From assembly GCF_900111075.1 (NCBI RefSeq), contig NZ_FOFZ01000020.1, forward strand, positions 1 to 57,209: a stretch of 57,209 nt of DNA, read 5' to 3'. This document shows, piece after piece, positions 36,513 to 44,713 of this stretch. Position numbers and translations under genes: made by a program. Position 1 is the stretch's first letter; every line of letters starts with the position of its first letter. Source of the stretch: Flavobacterium frigoris. GTDB taxonomy: Bacteria; Bacteroidota; Bacteroidia; Flavobacteriales; Flavobacteriaceae. The notes beneath the pieces were generated by a model that was not told the origin of the DNA, did not search any database, and was given only the letters and a program-made list of their open reading frames with translations.

Positions 36513-37430
36513 CTAATTCACGTACAACAACTGATATTGTTTTGGCGTAATACCTTCGTGCTTTTTAAATAAACGAATGAAGTAATTACTGTCTTCAAAA
36601 CCAGATAAATGACAAACTTCATTAATTTGAATTGCCGGATTTTTCAATAACTGCTTTGCACATTTTATTTTTTCTCTAATAACAAATTCTATTGGCGTCA
36701 TGCCTAATTCTCTCTTGAAAAAACGATAAAAAGAGGTTGTACTCATGCAAGCTTTCTCACTCAAGTTTTTAAGACTTATGTTTTCTCGGATATTTACTCT
36801 AATGTATTCCAATACTTGAGTTATCGGACTATTAGGATCAGTATAAAGTCCGTCCTCGATAGATTTAGCAGTTTGAGTTTGTACAATTCTTATGAGTAAT
36901 TCTTGTAACGTCAAATCAGCCAATACATCCTTGGTAATAGAAGTGCTCATGCATTCTTTTATCAATTTATTGATGGTTGTGGCTAATTCTACATTGTTGT
37001 AGAAATAGTAGTTTTGGTAGTTTAAATGCCAAAATTGACTGTTACCTTCCTTAGGATAACGATCATTTAAAAAATGCAAGGTTTCATTTATTTTTTGCTG
37101 GTCTATCGCCAAAGCCAGACATTGGGTAGGATTATTTTTTGTGGCTTCCGGGAAGTCAATTTTCATTTCTACATTAGACGGAATTACTACAGTTTCACCA
37201 GGCAAGTATTCAAAACTTGGTTCATCAAAAAGATGCATTACTTTTTTCCCACGCAACATACTGGTTACAACCAAATCATTAAATTTCAAAGGCACTAATT
37301 GTGATTCTTTGTAAGTTTCAAACAGATTTAATTCACAATGATTCAAATTGTAAACCGTTCTATTTTCAACTAAGGTTTTTAACGATTTTTCACTCGATAA
37401 ATTAGGAGGATTGATGTAGTTGCGGTTCAT
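36513..37430 (-). CDS. AraC family transcriptional regulator
   Basis: Probable activator of the adjacent alcohol/aldehyde genes. The 305 residues have an N-terminal cupin-like sensor part (VTSMLRGKKVMHLFDEPSFEYLPGETVVIPSN). The C-terminal ~100 residues hold two helix-turn-helix units (ENISLKNLSEKACMSTTSFYRFFKRELG and INEVCHLSGFEDSNYFIRLFKKHEGITPKQY, shown in part). It converges on DUF779, so it has its own promoter. A 26-bp inverted repeat lies just before its start codon. Confidence 0.92.
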   Translation of the reverse strand: MNRNYINPPNLSSEKSLKTLVENRTVYNLNHCELNLFETYKESQLVPLKFNDLVVTSMLRGKKVMHLFDEPSFEYLPGETVVIPSNVEMKIDFPEATKNNPTQCLALAIDQQKINETLHFLNDRYPKEGNSQFWHLNYQNYYFYNNVELATTINKLIKECMSTSITKDVLADLTLQELLIRIVQTQTAKSIEDGLYTDPNSPITQVLEYIRVNIRENISLKNLSEKACMSTTSFYRFFKRELGMTPIEFVIREKIKCAKQLLKNPAIQINEVCHLSGFEDSNYFIRLFKKHEGITPKQYQLLYVN

Positions 37431-37436
37431 AAAATT

Positions 37437-37462
37437 AGTTTATAAAGAAAGAGTTATAAACT
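37437..37462. promoter_or_regulatory. inverted repeat upstream of the AraC gene
   Basis: AGTTTATAA and TTATAAACT, perfect 9-base arms separated by eight bases, starting six bases before the start codon of the regulator. It could be an autoregulatory site or a leader hairpin; being AT-only apart from two pairs, chance cannot be excluded. Confidence 0.4.
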
Positions 37463-37671
37463 TAATGAAAATAAACGAATTATCTAAAGCTTACTTTGTT
37501 AAAAAGGATACAATTTTAATCTGATGAATGTCATTGTACAAAGCTTAAATTCAAAGATTTTGCTGGCTGTAGCAAGTTCTTTTAAAAGTAATTGCAAATC
37601 GCACCACAAATTTACAAATTAAATTAGGCAGCCATTTTTTTGCGTAAATCTTTATGGCAATTAAGGATTTA

Positions 37672-37914
37672 TTAGTTTTCAGATGTTGGCAAGGATTCAA
37701 ATGTTTTTCTTTTGTTTTCGTACCATGCATTCATACCTTCTGGAAAATGCATTAACTCTTGCATTTCTCTCAGTGCTGTTTTATGTGCATCATCTTTTTT
37801 TTCAATCATTTCTAAAGCGTGGTTTTTACTCAATTCAGCTATTTCCTCAAAAGTATTGGCATGGAATTTTGCTTCACATGCTCCTCCAAGCTGTTTACAA
37901 GTCATTGTTTTCAT
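37672..37914 (-). CDS. DUF1059 domain-containing small protein
   Basis: An 80-residue cytoplasmic protein. The start MKTMTCKQLGGACEAKFHANTFEEIAELSKNHA has two Cys and matches the DUF1059 pattern (CxxxGxxC.....FxAxTxEEI...). A ~25-residue charged tail ends SLPTSEN. The function is unknown; the two Cys could bind a metal. It stands alone, in an intergenic space of about 240-260 bp on each side in which I see no other gene. Confidence 0.7.
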   Translation of the reverse strand: MKTMTCKQLGGACEAKFHANTFEEIAELSKNHALEMIEKKDDAHKTALREMQELMHFPEGMNAWYENKRKTFESLPTSEN

Positions 37915-38172
37915 AATTGTTGGTTTTAATTAATAGAGAACTAAATAGCGAGAGATGATATTTAATTTAATGCAAATTTAAAGACGTATTTTAGTCATTA
38001 AACAGTGTATTATTGTAAATATAAAGGAATTAAACAACAATTTAGCGAGTTTTAGCAAAAAAGTGTCTAAGAATTATAGTTTTTATAAGTTTAAAAGAGG
38101 GCTTTTTTACTCAAAATATTATATCAAAAGTTCCAATTAGTCACAAAAGTAAAATAGATTAACTAGGAAATT

Positions 38173-39030
38173 TTACAGCAATTCCTCAACATGTCTTTTG
38201 ATATTTTCGGCTATTTTTTTTGTAGGAAGGTCATTCGCGTCATTTCCAAATGGATCTTCAATTTCTTCTGCAATCAATTCTAAACTAGCCAGAACATAAA
38301 AGATAAATACAACTACGGGAATTACATAATAGCCTAAATTAAAAACATATCCAAAAGGCAAAGTTAGTACGTAAAAGAAAATAAATTTATTGATAAAAGC
38401 ACTATAAGAATAGGGAATAGGTGTGTTTTTAATGCGTTCACAGGCACCACAAATATCAGTAAAGGATTGTACTTCATGATTGAGTATTATGAGTTGGTCT
38501 CCAGTTATTTTTTTGCTGGTATACAAGTCATTTATTTTTTGAAATATAATCTTTGCCACCTGATTAGGTCTGTGATTATGATGCTCGATGATAACATCGT
38601 CAAAAAGCTGCTTGCTTGTTTCTTCATTTTTTAAATGTTTGTTTAAAATAGAGGCATAGCTAGGAATAATTTTTCTGAAAAAAGCGCGATCACTTTCATC
38701 ACTAAGCATTACCGATAATTTGATTGTGAGATTCCGACTATTGTTTACTAAACTACCCCAGATTTTTCGTCCTTCCCACCAGCGATCGTAAGCAGTATTG
38801 GTTCTGAAAACAAGTAATAAAGAGATCACAAAACCTAACATTCCATGCATGATAGAAATATTTTTCACATGACTGCTTTCTGGTAAATTCCAATATTCAA
38901 TTTCGAGATACGCAATTCCAGCTGAGTATATCCCTATAAAAATCATCATCGGAAATAGTTGGCGTAAAGTATCGGCTTTGTGAAAACGAAAAATAAAAGT
39001 TATCCAATTTTTTGGGTTGTATGAAATCAT
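38173..39030 (-). CDS. bestrophin family ion channel
   Basis: Membrane channel of the bestrophin/UPF0187 family, 285 residues; prokaryotic members form pentameric cation or anion channels. Visible are the N-terminal FRFHKADTLRQLFP, a first helix pair, the family signature RTNTAYDRWWEGRKIWGSLVNNSRNL, later helices around FFYVLTLPFGYVFNLGYYVIP, and the acidic C-terminal EEIEDPFGNDANDLP. Ion selectivity cannot be told. It lies 29 bp after the TolC gene on the same strand and could be co-transcribed with the pump. Confidence 0.92.
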   Translation of the reverse strand: MISYNPKNWITFIFRFHKADTLRQLFPMMIFIGIYSAGIAYLEIEYWNLPESSHVKNISIMHGMLGFVISLLLVFRTNTAYDRWWEGRKIWGSLVNNSRNLTIKLSVMLSDESDRAFFRKIIPSYASILNKHLKNEETSKQLFDDVIIEHHNHRPNQVAKIIFQKINDLYTSKKITGDQLIILNHEVQSFTDICGACERIKNTPIPYSYSAFINKFIFFYVLTLPFGYVFNLGYYVIPVVVFIFYVLASLELIAEEIEDPFGNDANDLPTKKIAENIKRHVEELL

Positions 39031-39059
39031 CTAGTATAAAGTATTTCTACAAATGTATT

Positions 39060-40373
39060 TTAAAAATTAATATTCCCCGCTAATTCTCGTAAAGCAATTT
39101 CTGACAACTTTGCCTGAAATTGAGCATTGCTATAACGTACTGTAGCATTTACATAATTCAATTGTGCGGTTCTAAACTCTAGTGTAGTTATCGTTCCAAT
39201 ATGGAATTTATCTAAAGTAATATCTAGATTTTGTTTGGCAATAGCCTCATTTTTTTCTTCGAGTTCAATCAATTCTAGATTTGTCAAATAAGTTTGGTAG
39301 GAAGTGGATAATTGCGAATTTAACGCTAGATTAAGTTGTTCTATATTCAGCTTCGTATTCTCAATTTGAATTTTAGCAATTTTTTCATTTCTATTTTGTG
39401 AAAAACCATCAAACAAATTTAGAGAAGCCGCAAAACCATAATTAAATCCTTTAGATTGCGATTGTGATAGAAAGCCAAGACTTGACTGACTTTTAGAAAA
39501 ATTATAGGAAGTATTTACTCGCACTGTCGGATAACGTGCCGCCTTGATTTGTTTCAATTCTAATTCGGCGACTCTTTTATTGATGATTTGAGTTTCTAGC
39601 TGTGGATTTTGTTTTTTTGCTAATATTGTAAGTTCGTCAAGCAATAGCATTTCATCGACTTTTAGGACATCAATTACTTTAAAATCTGTAGTTACATCTC
39701 TGGCTAATAGTTGATTTAATAAAATCTTACTGTTTGCGTATAATTCTTTTTGTCTTAGCAAAGTTACTTGATCAGTATTCAAATCTACTTGTGCGTTTAA
39801 AACCTCCAACTTCGATGCTTTCCCAATGGTAAATCTGTTCTTTGCCAAAGTTAATCGCTGATTTGAAATAATCAGTGTGGTATCTAATGCCGCTAATTGC
39901 TGCTGCTGTTGTACTAAATCATAATACTGGGTATTTACATCGCTAATATTTGTAATTAAAGTTAGTTTTAACTGTGCTTCACCTAGTTTTTGCAATTCTT
40001 TTAACTGATCCAATCGGGCGAACATTCTCAGTCCATCAAAAATAGTCCAGTCTAATCCAACCCCATAAGTCAAACTAGTGTTTTTAGCATTATTTAATGT
40101 AGTTTGAACTCCATCTTGACGGGTTTGTGAACTATTTTGAATGCTGTTATTGTCAAGAAGCGAGCCCGTTAAAGCTGGTAACATACCAGCATTTCCAATG
40201 GCTACATTTGTTTTGTTAATATCTAAATTATTGTTAGATATTTTTATTTGAAAATTGTTTTCCAATGTGATTTTTACCGCATTTTCAAGCGTTAGCAATT
40301 CCTGAGCATTTGTTTTCACAATGCATAATAAAAATAAAATTAGACTTTGTACTAGAACTTTGTAATTCTTCAT
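39060..40373 (-). CDS. TolC family outer-membrane efflux protein
   Basis: Outer-membrane channel of a tripartite efflux pump. It has a signal peptide (LILFLLCIVKTNAQ) and two OEP repeats of long amphipathic helices, about 25-210 and 235-430, with the typical GLDWTIFDGLRMFARLDQL and AASLNLFDGFSQNR turns. I choose ATG 40373 (MKNYKVLVQ), one base after the stop of the RND gene, giving 437 residues. An upstream in-frame ATG at 40412 would overlap the permease and add a polar stretch before the signal peptide. Confidence 0.9.
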   Translation of the reverse strand: MKNYKVLVQSLILFLLCIVKTNAQELLTLENAVKITLENNFQIKISNNNLDINKTNVAIGNAGMLPALTGSLLDNNSIQNSSQTRQDGVQTTLNNAKNTSLTYGVGLDWTIFDGLRMFARLDQLKELQKLGEAQLKLTLITNISDVNTQYYDLVQQQQQLAALDTTLIISNQRLTLAKNRFTIGKASKLEVLNAQVDLNTDQVTLLRQKELYANSKILLNQLLARDVTTDFKVIDVLKVDEMLLLDELTILAKKQNPQLETQIINKRVAELELKQIKAARYPTVRVNTSYNFSKSQSSLGFLSQSQSKGFNYGFAASLNLFDGFSQNRNEKIAKIQIENTKLNIEQLNLALNSQLSTSYQTYLTNLELIELEEKNEAIAKQNLDITLDKFHIGTITTLEFRTAQLNYVNATVRYSNAQFQAKLSEIALRELAGNINF

Positions 40374-40374
40374 T

Positions 40375-43300
40375 TTATTTACTTTCATTTTCATATTCTT
40401 CAATGTGATCAAATTCTGGATAATGTTTTTTGGTTCTGGACCACATCAAATAGATGGCCGGAATTACAAATAAGGTCAAAACTAAGGAGAAAATAGTTCC
40501 GCCAACGATGACAACTCCCATTCCCATTCTACTTGTTGAAGCTTCTCCAAGTGACAAAGCAATAGGTAGCGCACCAAGTGAAATAGCTAAACTCGTCATT
40601 AAAATAGGTCGCAATCTTGCTTCTGAGGCTTCTAATATAGCTTCTAATTTTGGTTTGCCTTGCTCTCGAAGCTGGTTAGCAAATTCAATAATTAAAATTC
40701 CGTTTTTAGTTACCAAACCAATAAGCATTACGGTTCCAATTTGGCTAAAAATATTCCAAGATTGATCGAAAAGCCACAACGAAAATAATGCACCAGCTAC
40801 TGCCATTGGAACAGTTAAAATGATAATCATTGGATCGATAAAACTTTCGAATTGAGCTGCTAAGATTAAAAATATCAGTAATAATGCTAAGCCAAATGCA
40901 AAAGCAGTGTTAGAACTACTTTCCACAAAATCTCTTGACTCTCCACCTAAATCAGTGGTAAAACTTTCGTCTAAAACTTTCGCTTTTATTTGATTCATTG
41001 CTTCAATTCCATCACTTATACTTTTGCCGGGAGCAAGACCTGCTGAAACGGTTGCCGACATGTATCGATTATTGTGGTACAATTGTGGAGGATTACTTTC
41101 CTCCTCAGTCGTAACAACATTATCCATTTGTATTAATTCCCCTTTATTGTTTTTGACAAACATTGATGTTAAATCCAATGGTTTAGAACGATCTTGTTCT
41201 TCAAATTGCCCTATTACTTCATATTGTTTTCCTTTTCGCATAAAATAGCCAAAACGTTGTCCACTTAATGATAACTGTAGTGTTTGGGCAATATCAATTA
41301 CAGATATTCCTAAGCTTTCTGCTTTTTCCCGATCGATTGAGACACTAATTTCTGGTTTGTTAAATTTTAAATTAACATCAGTTATTGAAAATGTAGGATC
41401 CTTTGCCGCCGCATCCATAAATAATGGAATTTTCTCCTGTAATTTGTCAAAGGTTGTCGCCTGAATAATGTATTGAATAGGTAATCCACCACGTCTGTTT
41501 ACAGAAATAGTAGGTTGTTCTGTCACCGATGTTTTCGCTTCAGGAAAACCTTTCGTCCATTGGGTTAGTTTATCAGCTATTTCACTTTGAGATCGCTCTC
41601 TTTCATTTGGTTCAGTTAAAGCTATTCTAACTCGACCACTATTAACAGAAGAGGATCCCCAACCTGGAGACGTAATAATTAATGCTACTTTTTTTTCAGG
41701 AATAGAATCATCAATCAACCTTGAAATTTCTTGCATGAACCTGTCCGTGTACTCATAAGACGATCCTTCGGGTGCTGTTATATTCATACTTAAAGCACTT
41801 CGATCATCATAAGGAGCCGTTTCTTTCTTTAATAAACCAAAAAATAAATAAATTAATCCAAAACAAGCTATTAAAATAGGGAAACTGAGCCATTTTTTCT
41901 TCATGAAACGAGATAAAGCACTAGCATAACTACTATTTAAATTTTGATAAAAAGGTTCTGAATAAATATAAAATTTTGATTTCTTTTGCTTTCCTCCTTT
42001 CATTAAATAGGCATTCAGCATTGGCGTTAGCGTTAATGAAACAAAAGCTGAAATTAATACAGCTGCACCTATGACGACTCCAAATTCCCTAAAAAGACGG
42101 CCTACAAAACCTTCGAGAAAAATTACGGGTAAGAAAACGGCAGCTAAAGTTATCGAAATAGAAATTACAGCAAAAAATATTTCATTGGAACCTTTAATTG
42201 CAGCCTCGATTGGCGACATTCCCTCTTCTACTTTTTTGAAAATATTCTCCGTAACTACAATTCCATCATCTACTACTAATCCTGTAGCTAAAACGATAGC
42301 TAATAATGTCAAAACATTTATTGAATATCCAAATAGCCACATGATAAAGAAGGTGGCGATAAGCGAAACGGGAATATCAATTAGGGGTCTGAAGGCGATC
42401 GCCCAATCTCTAAAAAATAAATAAATAATTAGAATTACTAGAAAAATAGAAATTGCTAGCGTTTCGGCCACTTCAACTACTGATTTTTTTACAAAAATAG
42501 TACTGTCAATAACAATATTCAGTTTAATATCTTTAGGCAAATCTTTTTTTAGAGACTCGTATTCTTTGTAAAATGATTTTGAAATATCGAGATAATTAGC
42601 TCCAGGTAACGGTACGATTGCTACCGCAACTAGAGGAAGACCAGATTGACTCAACTTGCTTTCAATATTGGCAGGACCAAGTTTAGCATATCCAATATCG
42701 CTTAAACGAACAGTTTTTTCTCCGTCAGAACGGATAATAATGTTGTTAAATTCTTCGGCAGTTGACAGATTCCCTGCAGTTTTTACAGTTAACTCTGTAT
42801 TTGCGCCTGTTAGTTTTCCCGAGGGTAATTCTACATTTTGTTGGTTCATTGCGGCTCGCACTTCTGAAACTGTGCAACCATAAGAGGCTAATTTTATTGG
42901 ATCAATCCATAAACGCATAGCATATTTCTTATCTCCCCATATTTGAACTCCACTAACACCAGGAATGGTTTCAAATCGTTGTGCGATTACATTTTCGGCA
43001 TAATCACTTAATTCTAATGTGTTTCTGCTATCACTTTGAATCGTCATTGATATAATTGCCTGACCATCGGCATCAGCCTTAGAAACGACTGGGGGTGAGT
43101 CAATGTCTTCTGGTAAATTTCTTGCTGCTTGAGAAACTTTATCTCGAACATCATTTGCTGCCGCTTCAAGATCTTTATCTAAATTAAATTCAATAGTAAT
43201 ATTACTACTTCCTTGTATACTTGATGAAGTCACATTTCGAATACCATCAATGGAATTAATCGCTTTTTCAAGGGGTTCTGTAATCTGGGATTCAATGATG

Positions 43301-43470
43301 TCTGAATTTGCACCAGTATAATTGGTGCGAATTGAGACTTGTGCAGGGTCGATAGAAGGAAATTCTCGAACACCCAAATAACTATAGCCAAGTAGTCCAA
43401 ATATAACTATCGCTAAGTTAATTACGATAGTAAATACCGGTCTTTTAATACTAGTAGTGGATAAACTCAT
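40375..43470 (-). CDS. RND efflux permease (HAE1/AcrB-like)
   Basis: Proton-driven inner-membrane pump of 1031 residues. There are twelve helices with two large periplasmic loops. The N-terminus SIKRPVFTIVINLAIVIFGLLGYS and the repeat half from about residue 515 (FMKKKWLSFPILIACFGLIYL) are clear. The proton-relay acidic pair is in helix 4, LVVDDGIVVTENIF, and the helix 10-11 motif is GLVTKNGILIIEFANQLREQGK. Substrates cannot be told; this branch exports drugs and detergents. It lies between the adaptor and TolC genes in one operon. Confidence 0.95.
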   Translation of the reverse strand: MSLSTTSIKRPVFTIVINLAIVIFGLLGYSYLGVREFPSIDPAQVSIRTNYTGANSDIIESQITEPLEKAINSIDGIRNVTSSSIQGSSNITIEFNLDKDLEAAANDVRDKVSQAARNLPEDIDSPPVVSKADADGQAIISMTIQSDSRNTLELSDYAENVIAQRFETIPGVSGVQIWGDKKYAMRLWIDPIKLASYGCTVSEVRAAMNQQNVELPSGKLTGANTELTVKTAGNLSTAEEFNNIIIRSDGEKTVRLSDIGYAKLGPANIESKLSQSGLPLVAVAIVPLPGANYLDISKSFYKEYESLKKDLPKDIKLNIVIDSTIFVKKSVVEVAETLAISIFLVILIIYLFFRDWAIAFRPLIDIPVSLIATFFIMWLFGYSINVLTLLAIVLATGLVVDDGIVVTENIFKKVEEGMSPIEAAIKGSNEIFFAVISISITLAAVFLPVIFLEGFVGRLFREFGVVIGAAVLISAFVSLTLTPMLNAYLMKGGKQKKSKFYIYSEPFYQNLNSSYASALSRFMKKKWLSFPILIACFGLIYLFFGLLKKETAPYDDRSALSMNITAPEGSSYEYTDRFMQEISRLIDDSIPEKKVALIITSPGWGSSSVNSGRVRIALTEPNERERSQSEIADKLTQWTKGFPEAKTSVTEQPTISVNRRGGLPIQYIIQATTFDKLQEKIPLFMDAAAKDPTFSITDVNLKFNKPEISVSIDREKAESLGISVIDIAQTLQLSLSGQRFGYFMRKGKQYEVIGQFEEQDRSKPLDLTSMFVKNNKGELIQMDNVVTTEEESNPPQLYHNNRYMSATVSAGLAPGKSISDGIEAMNQIKAKVLDESFTTDLGGESRDFVESSSNTAFAFGLALLLIFLILAAQFESFIDPMIIILTVPMAVAGALFSLWLFDQSWNIFSQIGTVMLIGLVTKNGILIIEFANQLREQGKPKLEAILEASEARLRPILMTSLAISLGALPIALSLGEASTSRMGMGVVIVGGTIFSLVLTLFVIPAIYLMWSRTKKHYPEFDHIEEYENESK

Positions 43471-43540
43471 TTAAATTTTTTTATTTTAAATCGTTGATTT
43501 TAGATTTTTTTGTAAGGACTTAGAATCTGAAATCTCAAGA

Positions 43541-44593
43541 CTATTTAATTTTTACTTTTACAAGATCATCTTGTTTTAAGGACATAACACCAGTGGTCAA
43601 AATTGTATCACCTGGTTTAACACCTGACAATATTAAAATTGAAGCATCGGTTCGAGTAGCTGTTTCAACATTGACTTCTTTAACTTTGCCGCTATTAGAA
43701 ATTAAAACTTTTTTTCCGTTTTGTACGGGAATAATGGCTTCAGTAGGAACTAAAATGGCATTTGTTATAATATCTAATGGCAATTCTACATTAGCATAAG
43801 TCCCAGGAAATAGTTTTCTGTCTTTATTTTCAGCAATTGCGCGAATTTGTAATGTTCTTGTGGCAATTTCAACGGTAGGTTCTATCGCATATATTTTGGC
43901 AATAAATTTTTCTTTGGAGCCAGAAACGGTAAAATTTAAATCGGTATCGGTTTTTATTTGACTCGCATATTTCTCAGGAACCGAAAAAGTAATTTTTAAC
44001 TTTCCAATGTTTACTAATTTTGCAACTAAAATCATGGGAGTGATGTAGGTACCAGTCGAAATAGAACGCAAACCAATTTTACCAGAAAAGGGAGCTCTTA
44101 TTGAAGTTTTTGCAATTTGAACCTTTATCAATTGACCTTGGGACTGAGCTAATTTATAATCAGCCCTTGCGACATCATATTCTTCTTGACTTATCGCTTC
44201 CTTTTGCAGTAATAGTTTAGCCCTACGTTCATTTTCAGCTGCTAATCCTTCTTTTGTGTTGGCTTGTCTTAATTGTGCTCTTAACTCAAGATCGTTCACT
44301 TTAAAAAGTACCTGTCCTTTAGAAACAGTACTTCCTTCTTTAAAATAAATTCCTTCGACGATTCCAGAAACTTCACTTCTAATTTCAACTTCTTCATTTG
44401 CTTCTACTGACCCAGAAAGGGATAGAGTATTATCGAAGGTTTGCGTTTTAGCAATTATGCCACTAACATTCAAGGCTACATTCATTCCGTCTTTGGATTC
44501 GTTTTTTTTACTTTGATTATCTATAATTCTATAGGTTACGAAAGCGCCAAAACCGACGATCAGTAGGGTGTAAATAAGGTATTTTATTTTCAT
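43541..44593 (-). CDS. RND efflux periplasmic adaptor (MFP)
   Basis: Adaptor linking the RND pump to TolC, 350 residues. It has an N-terminal membrane anchor (YLIYTLLIVGFGAFVTY). A barrel-sandwich half lipoyl motif (VSGIVEGIYFKEGSTVSKGQVLFKVND) is followed by an alpha hairpin, the second lipoyl half (IRAPFSGKIGLRSISTGTYI) and a beta-barrel and membrane-proximal domain (TEAIIPVQNGKKVLI). First gene of the operon; the palindrome at 44627-44647 overlaps its promoter. Confidence 0.94.
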   Translation of the reverse strand: MKIKYLIYTLLIVGFGAFVTYRIIDNQSKKNESKDGMNVALNVSGIIAKTQTFDNTLSLSGSVEANEEVEIRSEVSGIVEGIYFKEGSTVSKGQVLFKVNDLELRAQLRQANTKEGLAAENERRAKLLLQKEAISQEEYDVARADYKLAQSQGQLIKVQIAKTSIRAPFSGKIGLRSISTGTYITPMILVAKLVNIGKLKITFSVPEKYASQIKTDTDLNFTVSGSKEKFIAKIYAIEPTVEIATRTLQIRAIAENKDRKLFPGTYANVELPLDIITNAILVPTEAIIPVQNGKKVLISNSGKVKEVNVETATRTDASILILSGVKPGDTILTTGVMSLKQDDLVKVKIK

Positions 44594-44616
44594 AATTTTT
44601 AGGGAAGGGTATTGTT

Positions 44617-44647
44617 ATAAAGTATATTTGTCTATTTGGTAGACAAA
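44617..44647 (-). promoter_or_regulatory. efflux operon promoter with palindromic operator
   Basis: TTTGTCTA (44627-44634) and TAGACAAA (44640-44647) form a perfect 21-bp palindrome with a TTTGG spacer. On the minus strand its first four bases are a -33 TTTG, and 19 bases later comes TACTTTAT, a fair -7 box (consensus TAnnTTTG). The palindrome thus fills the promoter spacer, the classic position for a TetR-type repressor. No regulator gene is adjacent. Confidence 0.65.
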
Positions 44648-44713
44648 GGTAGTCTTTAAAATTGGGCTATTTATACAACGGTTAGACTTTCAAAAAGTAA
44701 TAAGGTTTAATCC

